Positions 25,283-33,245 of a stretch of DNA of 64,000 bases are shown piece by piece. The stretch's first letter is position 1; every line of letters starts with the position of its first letter. Position numbers and translations under genes: made by a program. The notes under the pieces were generated by a model, which was not told where the DNA came from, ran no database searches, and was given only the letters and a program-made list of their open reading frames with translations. The DNA is taken from the NCBI GenBank assembly GCA_035623255.1, contig DASPTU010000003.1, positions 1 to 64,000 of the forward strand, in the 5' to 3' direction. This DNA is from JAFAGX01 sp035623255. GTDB lineage: Bacteria; Acidobacteriota; Terriglobia; Terriglobales; Acidobacteriaceae.

Positions 25283-25450
25283 ATGGCCTCAAACCCGCAG
25301 CCTCCAGCCGAAGCCAAGCCCGAACCGTTTTATTGTCCCAAGTGCGGGACAGAGGTGGCCGATCCCCTGATATGTGGTGATTGCTCGGCCATCATCTGCC
25401 GACGCTGCGGAACTCCGCTCGAATCGCCGGACGAACTGGGAATCGGATAA
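25283..25450 (+). CDS. Small double zinc-ribbon protein, 55 residues
   Basis: The protein is FYCPKCGTEVADPLICGDCS followed by AIICRRCGTPL, giving three CxxC pairs in a compact zinc-ribbon arrangement. A short Pro/Ala-rich N-terminus precedes it. ATG 25283 is chosen because upstream codons fall in the repeat. It ends three bases before the permease start and is surely co-transcribed. Such ribbons bind zinc and often nucleic acids or proteins. I do not recognise a named family. Confidence 0.65.
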   Translation: MASNPQPPAEAKPEPFYCPKCGTEVADPLICGDCSAIICRRCGTPLESPDELGIG

Positions 25451-25453
25451 GCC

Positions 25454-26878
25454 ATGGAGCCGCCCACGGTAGCGCAGGCAGCGGCAGCCACAAAGCCTGA
25501 GGCGCAGCCGACCCTCGTTCGCGGCCTGTCGCTACTTGATTGCGTTCTGCTGCTGGTGAGCGGCATCATCGGGTCATCAATTTTCCTGACAGCGAAGGAT
25601 ATCGCCGGGCCATTGCCGCAACCCGTTTTGTTTCTGGGAGTGTGGGTGCTCGGGGGAATTGTGTCGCTCTTCGGCTGCGTAGCTTTTGCCGAGCTTGGTT
25701 CGATGTTTCCCGATTCCGGCGGCCAGTACGTGTTTTTGCGAGAGGCTTATGGAGATTTAATTGCTTTTCTGTATGGCTGGATGCTGTTCAGCGTCGCGAA
25801 TGGAGGAAGCATTGCGGCGCTGGCTGTGGCCGCGGCGGCGTATACGGGCGAAGTTGTGCCCGTCATTTCGCAGCAGCGCGTTGTCCTCTCACTGCTTGGT
25901 ATCACACTGACCCGCGCTCATCTGGTTGCGCTGGTTCTCATCGCGGTGCTGACCTACGTCAATGTTGTCGGGCTTCGCTGGGGCGCGCTGCTGCAGAACG
26001 TATCTACCTGGACGAAGTTCGCGGCCATGGCGGCTTTCGTTGTCCTCGGGATCCTCGTGGGCAAAGGTTTCTGGGGGAATTTCAGTTCGCATGGGACCAG
26101 CCTGACTCTGGGCTTGAGTCCCGGGCCATTTATCTCCGCGATGGGAATTGCTCTGATCGCCGTGTTCTGGGCCTATGACGGTTGGGTCTACGTCACCTGG
26201 GTGGCGGGCGAAGTAAAAGATCCACGCCGCAATGTTCCGCTCGCGATGGTACTGGGGATTGTCGCTGTTGGCGTGATCTACATTGCGATGAACGTCACAT
26301 ACGTTTATGCCATGCCAATCTCAGAGGTCGCCAAACATGAAACGATTGCGCATGCGGCCGCAGCCGTATTGTTTTCGCCGGGTGCTGCCATCTGGCTTTC
26401 GGCGACGATTGCGATTTCCTGCTTTAGCGCAGCGGCAACATGTACCTTGTCAGGAGCGCGAGTGTACCTGGCGATGGCGCAAGATGGGGCTTTTTTCCGG
26501 CGCATGGCCGTGATTCACCCGAAGTGGCGCACCCCGGCCTTCAGTTTGATCGGACAGGGGATCTGGGCGGGGGTTCTTACCTTGAGCGGACGCTATGACC
26601 AGCTTTACACGTATGTGATCTACGGAATGGTGCTGTCGTACACGCTGACGGTAATCGGGCTTTTCATTTTGCGCTGGAGGCGGCCAGACATTCCGCGGCC
26701 GTACCGCTGTTTTGGATATCCCTGGATCCCCATGATCTATATTCTGGTTGGGGCCGCATGGACGCTGAACACGATCATTACGCGTCCCGGGGAAGCGTTC
26801 TGGGGAACGGCCATCGTGCTACTAGGGGTGCCGGGATACTTGTATTGGAAGAAGGGCGCGCCGAAGACTGCGAGATGA
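25454..26878 (+). CDS. APC-family amino acid permease
   Basis: The 474-residue inner-membrane protein has about twelve hydrophobic segments. The first, after a 25-residue cytoplasmic tail, contains LLVSGIIGSSIFLTAKDIAG, the unwound substrate-binding GxxIGxSIF motif of APC permeases. LGCVAFAELGSMFPDSGGQYVF-type features in segment 2 and the YDGWVYVTWVAGEVKDPRRN loop of segment 6 are also typical and resemble LAT/SLC7-like bacterial members. Substrate specificity is not readable. Confidence 0.88.
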   Translation: MEPPTVAQAAAATKPEAQPTLVRGLSLLDCVLLLVSGIIGSSIFLTAKDIAGPLPQPVLFLGVWVLGGIVSLFGCVAFAELGSMFPDSGGQYVFLREAYGDLIAFLYGWMLFSVANGGSIAALAVAAAAYTGEVVPVISQQRVVLSLLGITLTRAHLVALVLIAVLTYVNVVGLRWGALLQNVSTWTKFAAMAAFVVLGILVGKGFWGNFSSHGTSLTLGLSPGPFISAMGIALIAVFWAYDGWVYVTWVAGEVKDPRRNVPLAMVLGIVAVGVIYIAMNVTYVYAMPISEVAKHETIAHAAAAVLFSPGAAIWLSATIAISCFSAAATCTLSGARVYLAMAQDGAFFRRMAVIHPKWRTPAFSLIGQGIWAGVLTLSGRYDQLYTYVIYGMVLSYTLTVIGLFILRWRRPDIPRPYRCFGYPWIPMIYILVGAAWTLNTIITRPGEAFWGTAIVLLGVPGYLYWKKGAPKTAR

Positions 26879-26989
26879 GGTGGTTGGGTTGTTGCAGTTG
26901 TCTGCTCTGCAGACAAGCCCGGTTAATGGTGCAGTCTAATAAGGAAGCGAGCCAAACGCGCGATCCTTGTGTCGCAAAAAACCGCGACA

Positions 26990-27045
26990 CTTCGAGCGGC
27001 TCGCCCAGATCCCTCGCGGCGCAAAAGAGGCTTGCTCGGGATGAC
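26990..27045 (-). repeat. Dispersed GTCATCCCGAG repeat copy after the VOC gene
   Basis: On the minus strand the copy starts at 27045, seven bases after the VOC stop codon, reading GTCATCCCGAGCAAGCC and ending in a CTCGCGGCGC...GCGAGG-type stem. The 17-base end GCTCGGGATGACAAGCG is identical to the copy at 22956-22972. Confidence 0.6.
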
Positions 27046-27052
27046 AAGCGCG

Positions 27053-27517
27053 TCAGAACTTATCGTCGTTGACCTCGATCCAGTAGCCATCGGGATCCTG
27101 GAAATAGATTTGCCGAACCCCATCGGGACGGTCTGTAACCTTCCCACCCCTGATCCCACCGTATTTCACGTTCATGCGATCGAGATGGGCCATGAAGTCG
27201 GCAAGTGAGGATACGCGGAAAGCAACGTGAAGCTCCGTTGGCTGCGGAGGCACAGCAGTGGCACCGCCGACCAAGTGCAGTTGCTCGTGCGCGCCAACGC
27301 GATACCAAACGTGCTGACCGTCTTTGAACGGGTCGGGCATCCGGTTAAGCTGCATGACCTTATCGTAAAACTCTGCGCTTTTCTGCAAGTCACGCACGTT
27401 GCGGGTGACATGATCGAACTCAGCGGGAGCCGCCTGCGGGGCAGATTGTGCGGCTGCGCAAGTCACGAGGAAACATGTCGACAAGGCGATGAGTAAGGCG
27501 ATTCTGGTTGGTTTCAT
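27053..27517 (-). CDS. Secreted VOC-fold (glyoxalase/dioxygenase superfamily) protein
   Basis: The 154-residue protein has a signal peptide (residues 1-23, ending CAAAQ) followed by one VOC domain. Conserved parts are AEFDHVTRNVRDLQKSAEFY, ELHVAFRV and the terminal IYFQDPDGYWIEVND, supplying likely metal ligands His, His and Glu. VOC proteins are usually cytoplasmic, so the export signal is unusual. One domain of this type normally dimerises. Substrate unknown. Confidence 0.83.
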   Translation of the reverse strand: MKPTRIALLIALSTCFLVTCAAAQSAPQAAPAEFDHVTRNVRDLQKSAEFYDKVMQLNRMPDPFKDGQHVWYRVGAHEQLHLVGGATAVPPQPTELHVAFRVSSLADFMAHLDRMNVKYGGIRGGKVTDRPDGVRQIYFQDPDGYWIEVNDDKF

Positions 27518-27591
27518 GGTCAGGCATCCTAACAGAAATTATGCTGTGAGCTGAGCTCATCCTGACCGGGTCATCGACTCCCCACACAGAC

Positions 27592-28788
27592 TCATACCGG
27601 CACGGCGGTTTTGCGCTTGGGATTAAAGAATGGCATGGGCACGATTTTGGCCGTAACCCGATGCCGAATGGCTTCGATAGTGATTTCCATTTGAAGCCGA
27701 CTGCCGAGCTTCGAGTGCGCGGTTTCAATGCTGGCCAGCGCGATCATCTTCTTCAGGACCGGTGACCAGGTTGTAGTCGTGGCTTTGCCGACTTGTTTCT
27801 CGCCGGAATAAACGGGGACCGCGACACGCGAGGCCTGGGTTGGTGCCGCAGGGGTCAGACCAAACTTGTCGTATCTCTGCTCCACTTCGGTCCAATCGAT
27901 TTCGAGCCCCACATACTGCCTCGGAACCCCGGACTTCTGGTCGTGCTCGAGCGCACTCTTTCCCACGAAATTGGTTTTGTCGAGGTGCACCATCTTCCCA
28001 AAACCCAATTCATAGGGAGAGTATTTCTGGGACGGAATCAGCGCCTTCTTGCTGCTGATGTAGTCGACTTCTATCAGCAGAAGACCGGCTTCAACCCGGG
28101 CCACATCCAGCGCGAGCATGCCAGCAGCATGAATGTCGAACTGCTTGCCCTTGTCCACGAGCGCGTCCCAGACTTTTACGGCATCATTCCACGGCACCCA
28201 GATCTCGTAGCCGAGATCGCCGGTGTAGCCGGTGCGCGAGATGTCGACGGAGACGCCCGCGATCTTGCCGCTGGTCATGCGGAAATATTTGAGGTTAGCG
28301 ATGTCAGCTTCGGCTGCGGCCTTGAGCAGCTTGCCCGAAGTTGGGCCCTGCAGCGCCAGAGCAGCGACTTTCTCGGAGATGTCCTCGATCTGGACATCCA
28401 TGTTGTTGCCGTTCTGGCGAAACCAGCGCAAGCTGGGATCGGCGGCAGTCCAGCGGTATTTGTTCTCTTCCAGGCGGGTGATGGTGCCATCGTCGATGAC
28501 CTTGCCTTCTTCGTCACACCAGCAGCAGTAGATCACCTGGCCGATGCCGACTTTGGTGATGTCACGCGTGATGACCCGGTTCACGAGCTTAGTGGCGTCT
28601 TTGCCGGTGACCAGGTACTTGTAAAGCGGCGTGATATCGATCAGCGCGGCGGCATTGCGAATGGCGTTGTACTCGTGCTCGGGATGCACCTCGTACACGC
28701 TGACGGTGTAATAGCCAGACCACTCGCGGTAATTCAGACTCTGACAGAGGGCGAAGGTTCGTTCGTGAAATGCGGTTCCGACGGGCAA
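27592..28788 (-). CDS. GcvT-fold aminomethyltransferase-like protein
   Basis: A 398-residue member of the glycine-cleavage T-protein / dimethylglycine dehydrogenase / DmdA superfamily, which move one-carbon groups to tetrahydrofolate. Visible family parts are AALIDITPLYKYLVTGKDA, VIDDGTITRLEENKYRWTAA, ALQGPTSGKLL, SRTGYTGDLGYEIWV and the C-terminal PVYSGEKQVGKATTTTWSPV. The frame is open to 28839, but a perfect TATAAT lies inside that extension. TTG 28788 with AGAGG eight bases upstream is the likely start. It is divergent from two flavoprotein genes that may supply or oxidise its substrate. It is not in a gcv operon, and a true glycine-cleavage role is doubtful. Confidence 0.85.
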   Translation of the reverse strand: MPVGTAFHERTFALCQSLNYREWSGYYTVSVYEVHPEHEYNAIRNAAALIDITPLYKYLVTGKDATKLVNRVITRDITKVGIGQVIYCCWCDEEGKVIDDGTITRLEENKYRWTAADPSLRWFRQNGNNMDVQIEDISEKVAALALQGPTSGKLLKAAAEADIANLKYFRMTSGKIAGVSVDISRTGYTGDLGYEIWVPWNDAVKVWDALVDKGKQFDIHAAGMLALDVARVEAGLLLIEVDYISSKKALIPSQKYSPYELGFGKMVHLDKTNFVGKSALEHDQKSGVPRQYVGLEIDWTEVEQRYDKFGLTPAAPTQASRVAVPVYSGEKQVGKATTTTWSPVLKKMIALASIETAHSKLGSRLQMEITIEAIRHRVTAKIVPMPFFNPKRKTAVPV

Positions 28789-29136
28789 GGTAGTGACCTC
28801 TAGGATCAGTGGTTGAAGTCGGATTATATTTAGGCGCACGCATCAGGAGCAACCCGGCAGGTTAGGGAGCGATCATTTTCGGCGGAATACCAGCTCTGTG
28901 GACGCCGGGAAGAAGACTGCCTCACTTCACGCAGCTCACCGGCAGGGAAACGTCCCAGCTGGTCACAAGTCGACCCGTCGGATACAATACTGCTCTGGCT
29001 ACCCACATGTGCCGCCTGCTCCAATGGGCCGTTCTACCTAGCGGACTCTGATCCGCTTTCTGCGGCAGAAAAGTATCGTCTGCGAGTATCATTCCCTTTC
29101 CTGACCGAGAAGCTAACCGCTGAGGGCTGAGAGCTG
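28789..29136. other. Intergenic region between gcvT-like gene and flavoprotein operon
   Basis: 348 bases without a gene. It holds the promoter of the gcvT-like gene on the minus strand and a hairpin GCGGA-ctctga-TCCGC at 29041-29056. I see no glycine riboswitch consensus and no clear plus-strand promoter; GAGAGC precedes the ATG at 29137. Confidence 0.6.
28823..28852 (-). promoter_or_regulatory. Promoter of the gcvT-like gene
   Basis: TATAAT at 28823-28828 on the minus strand with TTGCTC (28847-28852) 18 bases upstream. This places the transcript start downstream of the first in-frame ATG and supports the TTG start at 28788. Confidence 0.6.
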
Positions 29137-30729
29137 ATGGCGAATGCATACGACGTGATCGTGATTGGCGGAGGCCACAACGGCCTGGTGAATGCCGCAT
29201 ATCTCGCGCGTGCCGGGAAAAAGGTGTTGGTGCTTGAGCGCCGTCACGTGCTCGGAGGCGCAGCCTGCACCGAAGAGATTTTCCCCGGATTTAAGTTCTC
29301 AGTGTGCTCGTATGTCGTGTCGCTTCTGCGGCCGGAGATCATTCGCGATCTTGATCTCCCACGCCATGGCCTGGAAATCCTGCCGCTGGATGGAACGTTC
29401 ACGCCGATGCCTAACGGCGACTATTTGTGGCGCGTGAATGATCACGGCAAAACCCACCGCGAAATTGCGCGCCACTCGAAAGTCGACGCCGAGGCTTATG
29501 ACGAATTTGGCAAGGCGATGCAGGCGATGTGCCGCTTCGTGAAGCCAATTCTCGGTATGATCCCACCGGACCCAGCGACGCTCAATCCCAGAGAGCTGAT
29601 GAAGCTTCTGTTTATCGGCCGCCGTTTTCAAGGCCTCACCAGCGATGACAAGTACAACCAGGTGCAGTTGATGACGATGAGCGCGGTCGATTTTCTTGAT
29701 CAGTGGTTCGAGACCGATGTGCTCAAAGCGACGATGTCGGCGTCCGGAATTATCGGTACGTTCCTGGGCGTGCGCTCGCCCGGGACGGCTTACGTTCTGC
29801 TGCATCACTACATGGGAGAAATTGACGGCGCGTTTCGATCGTGGGGGTTTGCCCGTGGCGGGACGGGCGCGATTTCCAACGCGATCGGCGACGCGGCGCG
29901 CGAAGCAGGAGTGGAGATTCGCACGCAAGCCGGAATTTCCAAAATTATCGTCAAAGGTGGCAGAGCGCGTGGAGTGGTACTGGCGAATGGTGATGAGATT
30001 TCCGCGAAGGTCATTTCCTCGAGTGTTGATCCGCGGCAGACTTTCATAAACTTGATGGACAACCACGATCTTCCGTCTGAATTCGTCGAGGAAGTCAAGC
30101 GATACAAGTTCCGCGGGTCGTCGGGAAAGGTGAATCTCGCACTGGATGCACTGCCGAATTTCAAGTGCATGCCCGGGCCCGGAGCTCATCTACGTGGGGC
30201 AATTTCGATCTCGCCGAGTGTTGAGTACATGGAACACGCATACGATGATGCCAAATATGGAAATTTCTCACGGCGCCCATACATCGATATGGTCATCCCC
30301 ACCCTGACCGATCCATCGGTTGCGCCGCCGGGCAAGCATATTCTGTCGTGTTTTGTGCAATACGCTCCTTATAAGCTGCGGCCGGGCCTGAACTGGGATG
30401 AGCAGAAAGAGGCTTTCGGCAACAACGTGATCAATACGATTGCGGAGTACGCGCCCAACATCAAGGACATCATTCGGCACAAGCAGGTGTTGACCCCGCT
30501 TGACCTGGAGCGCGAATGGGGCTTGAGTGAGGGCAACATTTTTCAGGGCGAACTTTCGCTGGAACAACTTTTCTTCTTGCGGCCCGTCCCCGGATACGCG
30601 CAGTTTCGTACCCCGATCAAAAATCTCTACTTGTGCGGCTCGGCCACCCACCCCGGCGGCGGAATCATGGGCGCGCCGGGCCGTCTGGCTGCGCTGGAGA
30701 TTCTTAAAGACGCCAAGGGAGTTGCTTAA
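29137..30729 (+). CDS. NAD(P)/FAD-dependent oxidoreductase, PYROXD2/phytoene-desaturase-like (1)
   Basis: The 530-residue flavoprotein starts with the dinucleotide-binding VIVIGGGHNGLVNAAYLARA and the LERRHVLGGAACTEE loop. It ends with the C-terminal FAD motif NLYLCGSATHPGGGIMGAPG. These mark the amine-oxidase/carotenoid-desaturase fold, PYROXD2 branch. No squalene or phytoene genes adjoin it, so a carotenoid role is doubtful. It is separated by two bases from a paralogue and the two are clearly co-transcribed. The pair may act as a heteromer or on successive substrates. Confidence 0.85.
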   Translation: MANAYDVIVIGGGHNGLVNAAYLARAGKKVLVLERRHVLGGAACTEEIFPGFKFSVCSYVVSLLRPEIIRDLDLPRHGLEILPLDGTFTPMPNGDYLWRVNDHGKTHREIARHSKVDAEAYDEFGKAMQAMCRFVKPILGMIPPDPATLNPRELMKLLFIGRRFQGLTSDDKYNQVQLMTMSAVDFLDQWFETDVLKATMSASGIIGTFLGVRSPGTAYVLLHHYMGEIDGAFRSWGFARGGTGAISNAIGDAAREAGVEIRTQAGISKIIVKGGRARGVVLANGDEISAKVISSSVDPRQTFINLMDNHDLPSEFVEEVKRYKFRGSSGKVNLALDALPNFKCMPGPGAHLRGAISISPSVEYMEHAYDDAKYGNFSRRPYIDMVIPTLTDPSVAPPGKHILSCFVQYAPYKLRPGLNWDEQKEAFGNNVINTIAEYAPNIKDIIRHKQVLTPLDLEREWGLSEGNIFQGELSLEQLFFLRPVPGYAQFRTPIKNLYLCGSATHPGGGIMGAPGRLAALEILKDAKGVA

Positions 30730-30731
30730 GC

Positions 30732-32315
30732 ATGGCCGTGACTCGCGACATCGTCATCATTGGAGGCGGCCACAATGGCCTGGTCACGGCTTTTTATCTC
30801 GCAAAAGCAGGATTCAAGCCAGTGGTTCTGGAGCGACAATCGCAGGTTGGCGGCGCGGCGATTACGGCAGAATTTCACCCCGGGTTCCGCTGCTCGATCC
30901 TGGCGCATGCTGCCGGCCCACTGCGGCAGGACGTTGTTCGCGACATGCAACTGGAGAGGCACGGGTTAAAACTGATCACGCCAGATGTCGCTGTAACTTC
31001 CTTCTCGCCTGACGGGCGCGCTCTCACGCTGTACAACGACCTGACAAGGTCGGCACAAGAGATCGAGAAGTTTTCCAAGAAGGACGCCGTCAAGTATGCC
31101 GAATTCCAGCGGTCGCTGGAAAAAATCAGTAGGGTTATCGCTGAGGCCTTCGCTTTGGCACCTCCTAACATTGATCACCCGACGAGCGGCGATCTGTGGG
31201 GCATGCTGCGGACGGGGCGCTCCATGCGCAAACTGGGCAAAAAGGATATGTACCGGATGCTGCGATGGGGACCAATGGCGGTTGCGGACCTGGTGGCCGA
31301 GTACTTCGAGACTGAGTTGTTGCGGGCCACTATCGCCGCACGCGGGATTTTTGGCACGTTTCTGGGACCTTGGTCTGCCGGGAGCAGCCTGGTCCTCCTC
31401 ATGCGCGCCGCAGCGGACGCCCACGTTGCGGGATCAGCCTGTTTGGCGGAAGGCGGGATCGGCGCCGTGACGCGGGCGATGGCGTCTGCGGCGCAAGAGG
31501 TGGGCGCCGAGATTCGTAGCGGAGCTGAAGTCATCGAAATCTCAGTCGGAAATGGAGTGGCCAGTGGCGTGGTGCTGTCCAATGGCGAGGAGATCACGGC
31601 AAGAACGATCATCTCGAACGCCGATCCCAAGCGGACGTTGCTGAAGCTGGTCGATCCGATTCACCTTTCACCGGACTTCGTCACGAAGCTGCAACACTAC
31701 CGGATGCCGGGCACGGTCGCAAAAGTGAATCTCGCCCTCTCGGGACTTCCGAATTTCACCGGCATCAATGGCAACAGCGACGCTTTACGAGGGCGCATCC
31801 ATATCGGACCGGAGATCGATTACCTGGAGCGCGCTTTCGATGAATCCAAGTACGGAAGTTTCTCCAGGCAGCCTTATCTCGAAGCGACGATTCCGTCGCT
31901 CAGCGATCCCTCGCTTGCGCCTCCGGGCAAACATGTCATATCGATTTACGCTCAGTATGCGCCATTCAAGCTGAAGAACAGCGACTGGGAGACGGAGCGT
32001 GTGGCTTTGGGCGACACCGTAGTAAAGACTCTCGCTCAATACGCACCCAACCTACCGGAGCTGATTCTGACCCATCAGATCATCACCCCGCAAGACCTGG
32101 AGGACATCTACGGGCTGACCGGAGGACATATCTTTCATGGCGAGCTGGCGCTCGATCAGTTCTTCACCATGCGTCCCTTGCTCGACTGGGCCCGCTATCA
32201 GACTCCGATCAAGAACTTGTTTCTGTGTGGCTCGGGCACACATCCCGGATCGGGATTGACCGGTGCTTCGGGAGCGAACGCGGCGCGGGAGATTCTGAAG
32301 CAATTGAAGAGGTAA
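30732..32315 (+). CDS. NAD(P)/FAD-dependent oxidoreductase, PYROXD2/phytoene-desaturase-like (2)
   Basis: The 527-residue paralogue of the preceding protein shares the order of motifs: IVIIGGGHNGLVTAFYLAKA, LERQSQVGGAAITAEF, a central GTVAKVNLALSGLPNF and the C-terminal NLFLCGSGTHPGSGLTGASG. It differs in the loop near the FAD (AHAAGPLRQDVV instead of SYVVSLLRPEII), so the active sites probably differ. The tandem arises from an old duplication. No export signal is present. Its partner across the intergenic region is a GcvT-fold protein, suggesting oxidative demethylation or deamination linked to folate, which is inference. Confidence 0.85.
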   Translation: MAVTRDIVIIGGGHNGLVTAFYLAKAGFKPVVLERQSQVGGAAITAEFHPGFRCSILAHAAGPLRQDVVRDMQLERHGLKLITPDVAVTSFSPDGRALTLYNDLTRSAQEIEKFSKKDAVKYAEFQRSLEKISRVIAEAFALAPPNIDHPTSGDLWGMLRTGRSMRKLGKKDMYRMLRWGPMAVADLVAEYFETELLRATIAARGIFGTFLGPWSAGSSLVLLMRAAADAHVAGSACLAEGGIGAVTRAMASAAQEVGAEIRSGAEVIEISVGNGVASGVVLSNGEEITARTIISNADPKRTLLKLVDPIHLSPDFVTKLQHYRMPGTVAKVNLALSGLPNFTGINGNSDALRGRIHIGPEIDYLERAFDESKYGSFSRQPYLEATIPSLSDPSLAPPGKHVISIYAQYAPFKLKNSDWETERVALGDTVVKTLAQYAPNLPELILTHQIITPQDLEDIYGLTGGHIFHGELALDQFFTMRPLLDWARYQTPIKNLFLCGSGTHPGSGLTGASGANAAREILKQLKR

Positions 32316-32400
32316 AGCCCCCTCGGATTCCCTTATCACAGCGCGGTTTGACTGCTATCACTGAGAATCAAGCAACCGATTGATAAACTTTTCTCTTGTA

Positions 32401-32673
32401 GTGTGGCCTTTTACGAGTGTTCTGGTGGCGGATACCTTAGCCTTCTCGGTTGTGGACTTGGCAGATAGTCGACCACCGTATCCATGTTCGCTGTGCAGCG
32501 TGAAACCAGCCTCGTTTCAGTACCACATAGACAGCGATGAACCGACTTTCCAGCAACTGAGCGGTTCTTGTTGCCTGGGGTGTGCCAACAACCTCCTCTC
32601 CAGTTTCGAGGAATTGCGGCGTGCGCGCAGCGGCGAGAGTACTTCGCACGACGCGGATGCCGTGGCCAATTAA
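32401..32673 (+). CDS. Possible small cysteine-rich protein, about 90 residues
   Basis: The 421-base region between the flavoprotein pair and queF has this frame as its best coding candidate. The protein carries YPCSLC near the middle and CCLGCANN about 33 residues later, a CxxC...CCxxC layout suggestive of zinc binding. It ends in a hydrophilic tail. Possible starts are GTG 32401 and TTG 32380. An antisense frame (32411-32743) also exists but lacks such motifs. I do not recognise the family, and the gene may not be real. Confidence 0.45.
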   Translation: MWPFTSVLVADTLAFSVVDLADSRPPYPCSLCSVKPASFQYHIDSDEPTFQQLSGSCCLGCANNLLSSFEELRRARSGESTSHDADAVAN

Positions 32674-32725
32674 TTGAGTGAAAAAGGCGCAACTTCCGTA
32701 GTGGTCGTTGGCTGCAGTGGCTGGT

Positions 32726-32731
32726 TAGAAT
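32726..32731 (+). promoter_or_regulatory. -10 box of queF
   Basis: TAGAAT five bases before the queF ATG, which would give a leaderless transcript. No convincing -35 hexamer. Confidence 0.4.
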
Positions 32732-32736
32732 GAGAC

Positions 32737-33135
32737 ATGCCAAAACAGCGCCACTACACGCGCGAGCACGCGGAAGCGGGACTTAATCACAAGTTTCCGG
32801 AGATCGAGACCTGGCCCAATCAGTTCCCTGGTTATGAAATCGTAGTCGACGATCCGGAATTCACGTCGGTGTGTCCAAAGACTGGCCTGCCAGATTTTGG
32901 GACACTCACGATTCGATACATGCCCGACAAGCTTTGCCTCGAACTGAAATCGGTCAAGGAGTACCTGCAGTCGTATCGGAATCTAGGGATTTTCCAGGAG
33001 AACATCGTAAACCGGGTTTTGGAGGACGTGGTCCGCTGGGCGAAGCCGGTGTGGGCTGAAGTGAAAGGCGACTTTCGGCCCAGAGGCGGTCTGTCGACGG
33101 TGATCGTGGCGCGGTGGCCCCGGCCCAGAAAGTAG
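32737..33135 (+). CDS. queF: NADPH-dependent 7-cyano-7-deazaguanine reductase (preQ1 synthase)
   Basis: QueF reduces preQ0 to preQ1 in queuosine synthesis. The 132-residue protein is the short, unimodular (YkvM-type) form. Catalytic Cys46 and Asp53 are in FTSVCPKTGLPDFG, and the LCLELKSVKEYLQSYRNLGI segment is the family signature. The C-terminus FRPRGGLSTVI is also typical. No other queuosine genes or a preQ1 riboswitch are seen nearby. Confidence 0.94.
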   Translation: MPKQRHYTREHAEAGLNHKFPEIETWPNQFPGYEIVVDDPEFTSVCPKTGLPDFGTLTIRYMPDKLCLELKSVKEYLQSYRNLGIFQENIVNRVLEDVVRWAKPVWAEVKGDFRPRGGLSTVIVARWPRPRK

Positions 33136-33233
33136 TTCGCTCCGAATGGTGCGGGAACGGGCATTTTGAGTGGAATCGCTAAAGTACATACTTCCGTCGG
33201 TAAATCGCACTGCCCATAACCTAAACCTTTGCG

Positions 33234-33239
33234 CATAAT
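33234..33239 (+). promoter_or_regulatory. -10 box of the SulP gene
   Basis: CATAAT six bases before ATG 33246, so the transcript would be leaderless. The -35 region (TGCCCA at 33211-33216) is weak. Confidence 0.4.
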
Positions 33240-33245
33240 GCAAGA

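Noticed and set aside
27793..28803. 336-codon open frame antisense to the gcvT-like gene
   Set aside because: The sense strand encodes a clearly recognised family; the antisense product shows no motif and no ribosome binding site.
29041..29056. GCGGACTCTGATCCGC resembles the anticodon arm of a tRNA-Gln (CTG)
   Set aside because: No D-arm, T-arm (GGTTCGA) or acceptor pairing can be built around it, so it is not called a tRNA gene or a clear remnant.
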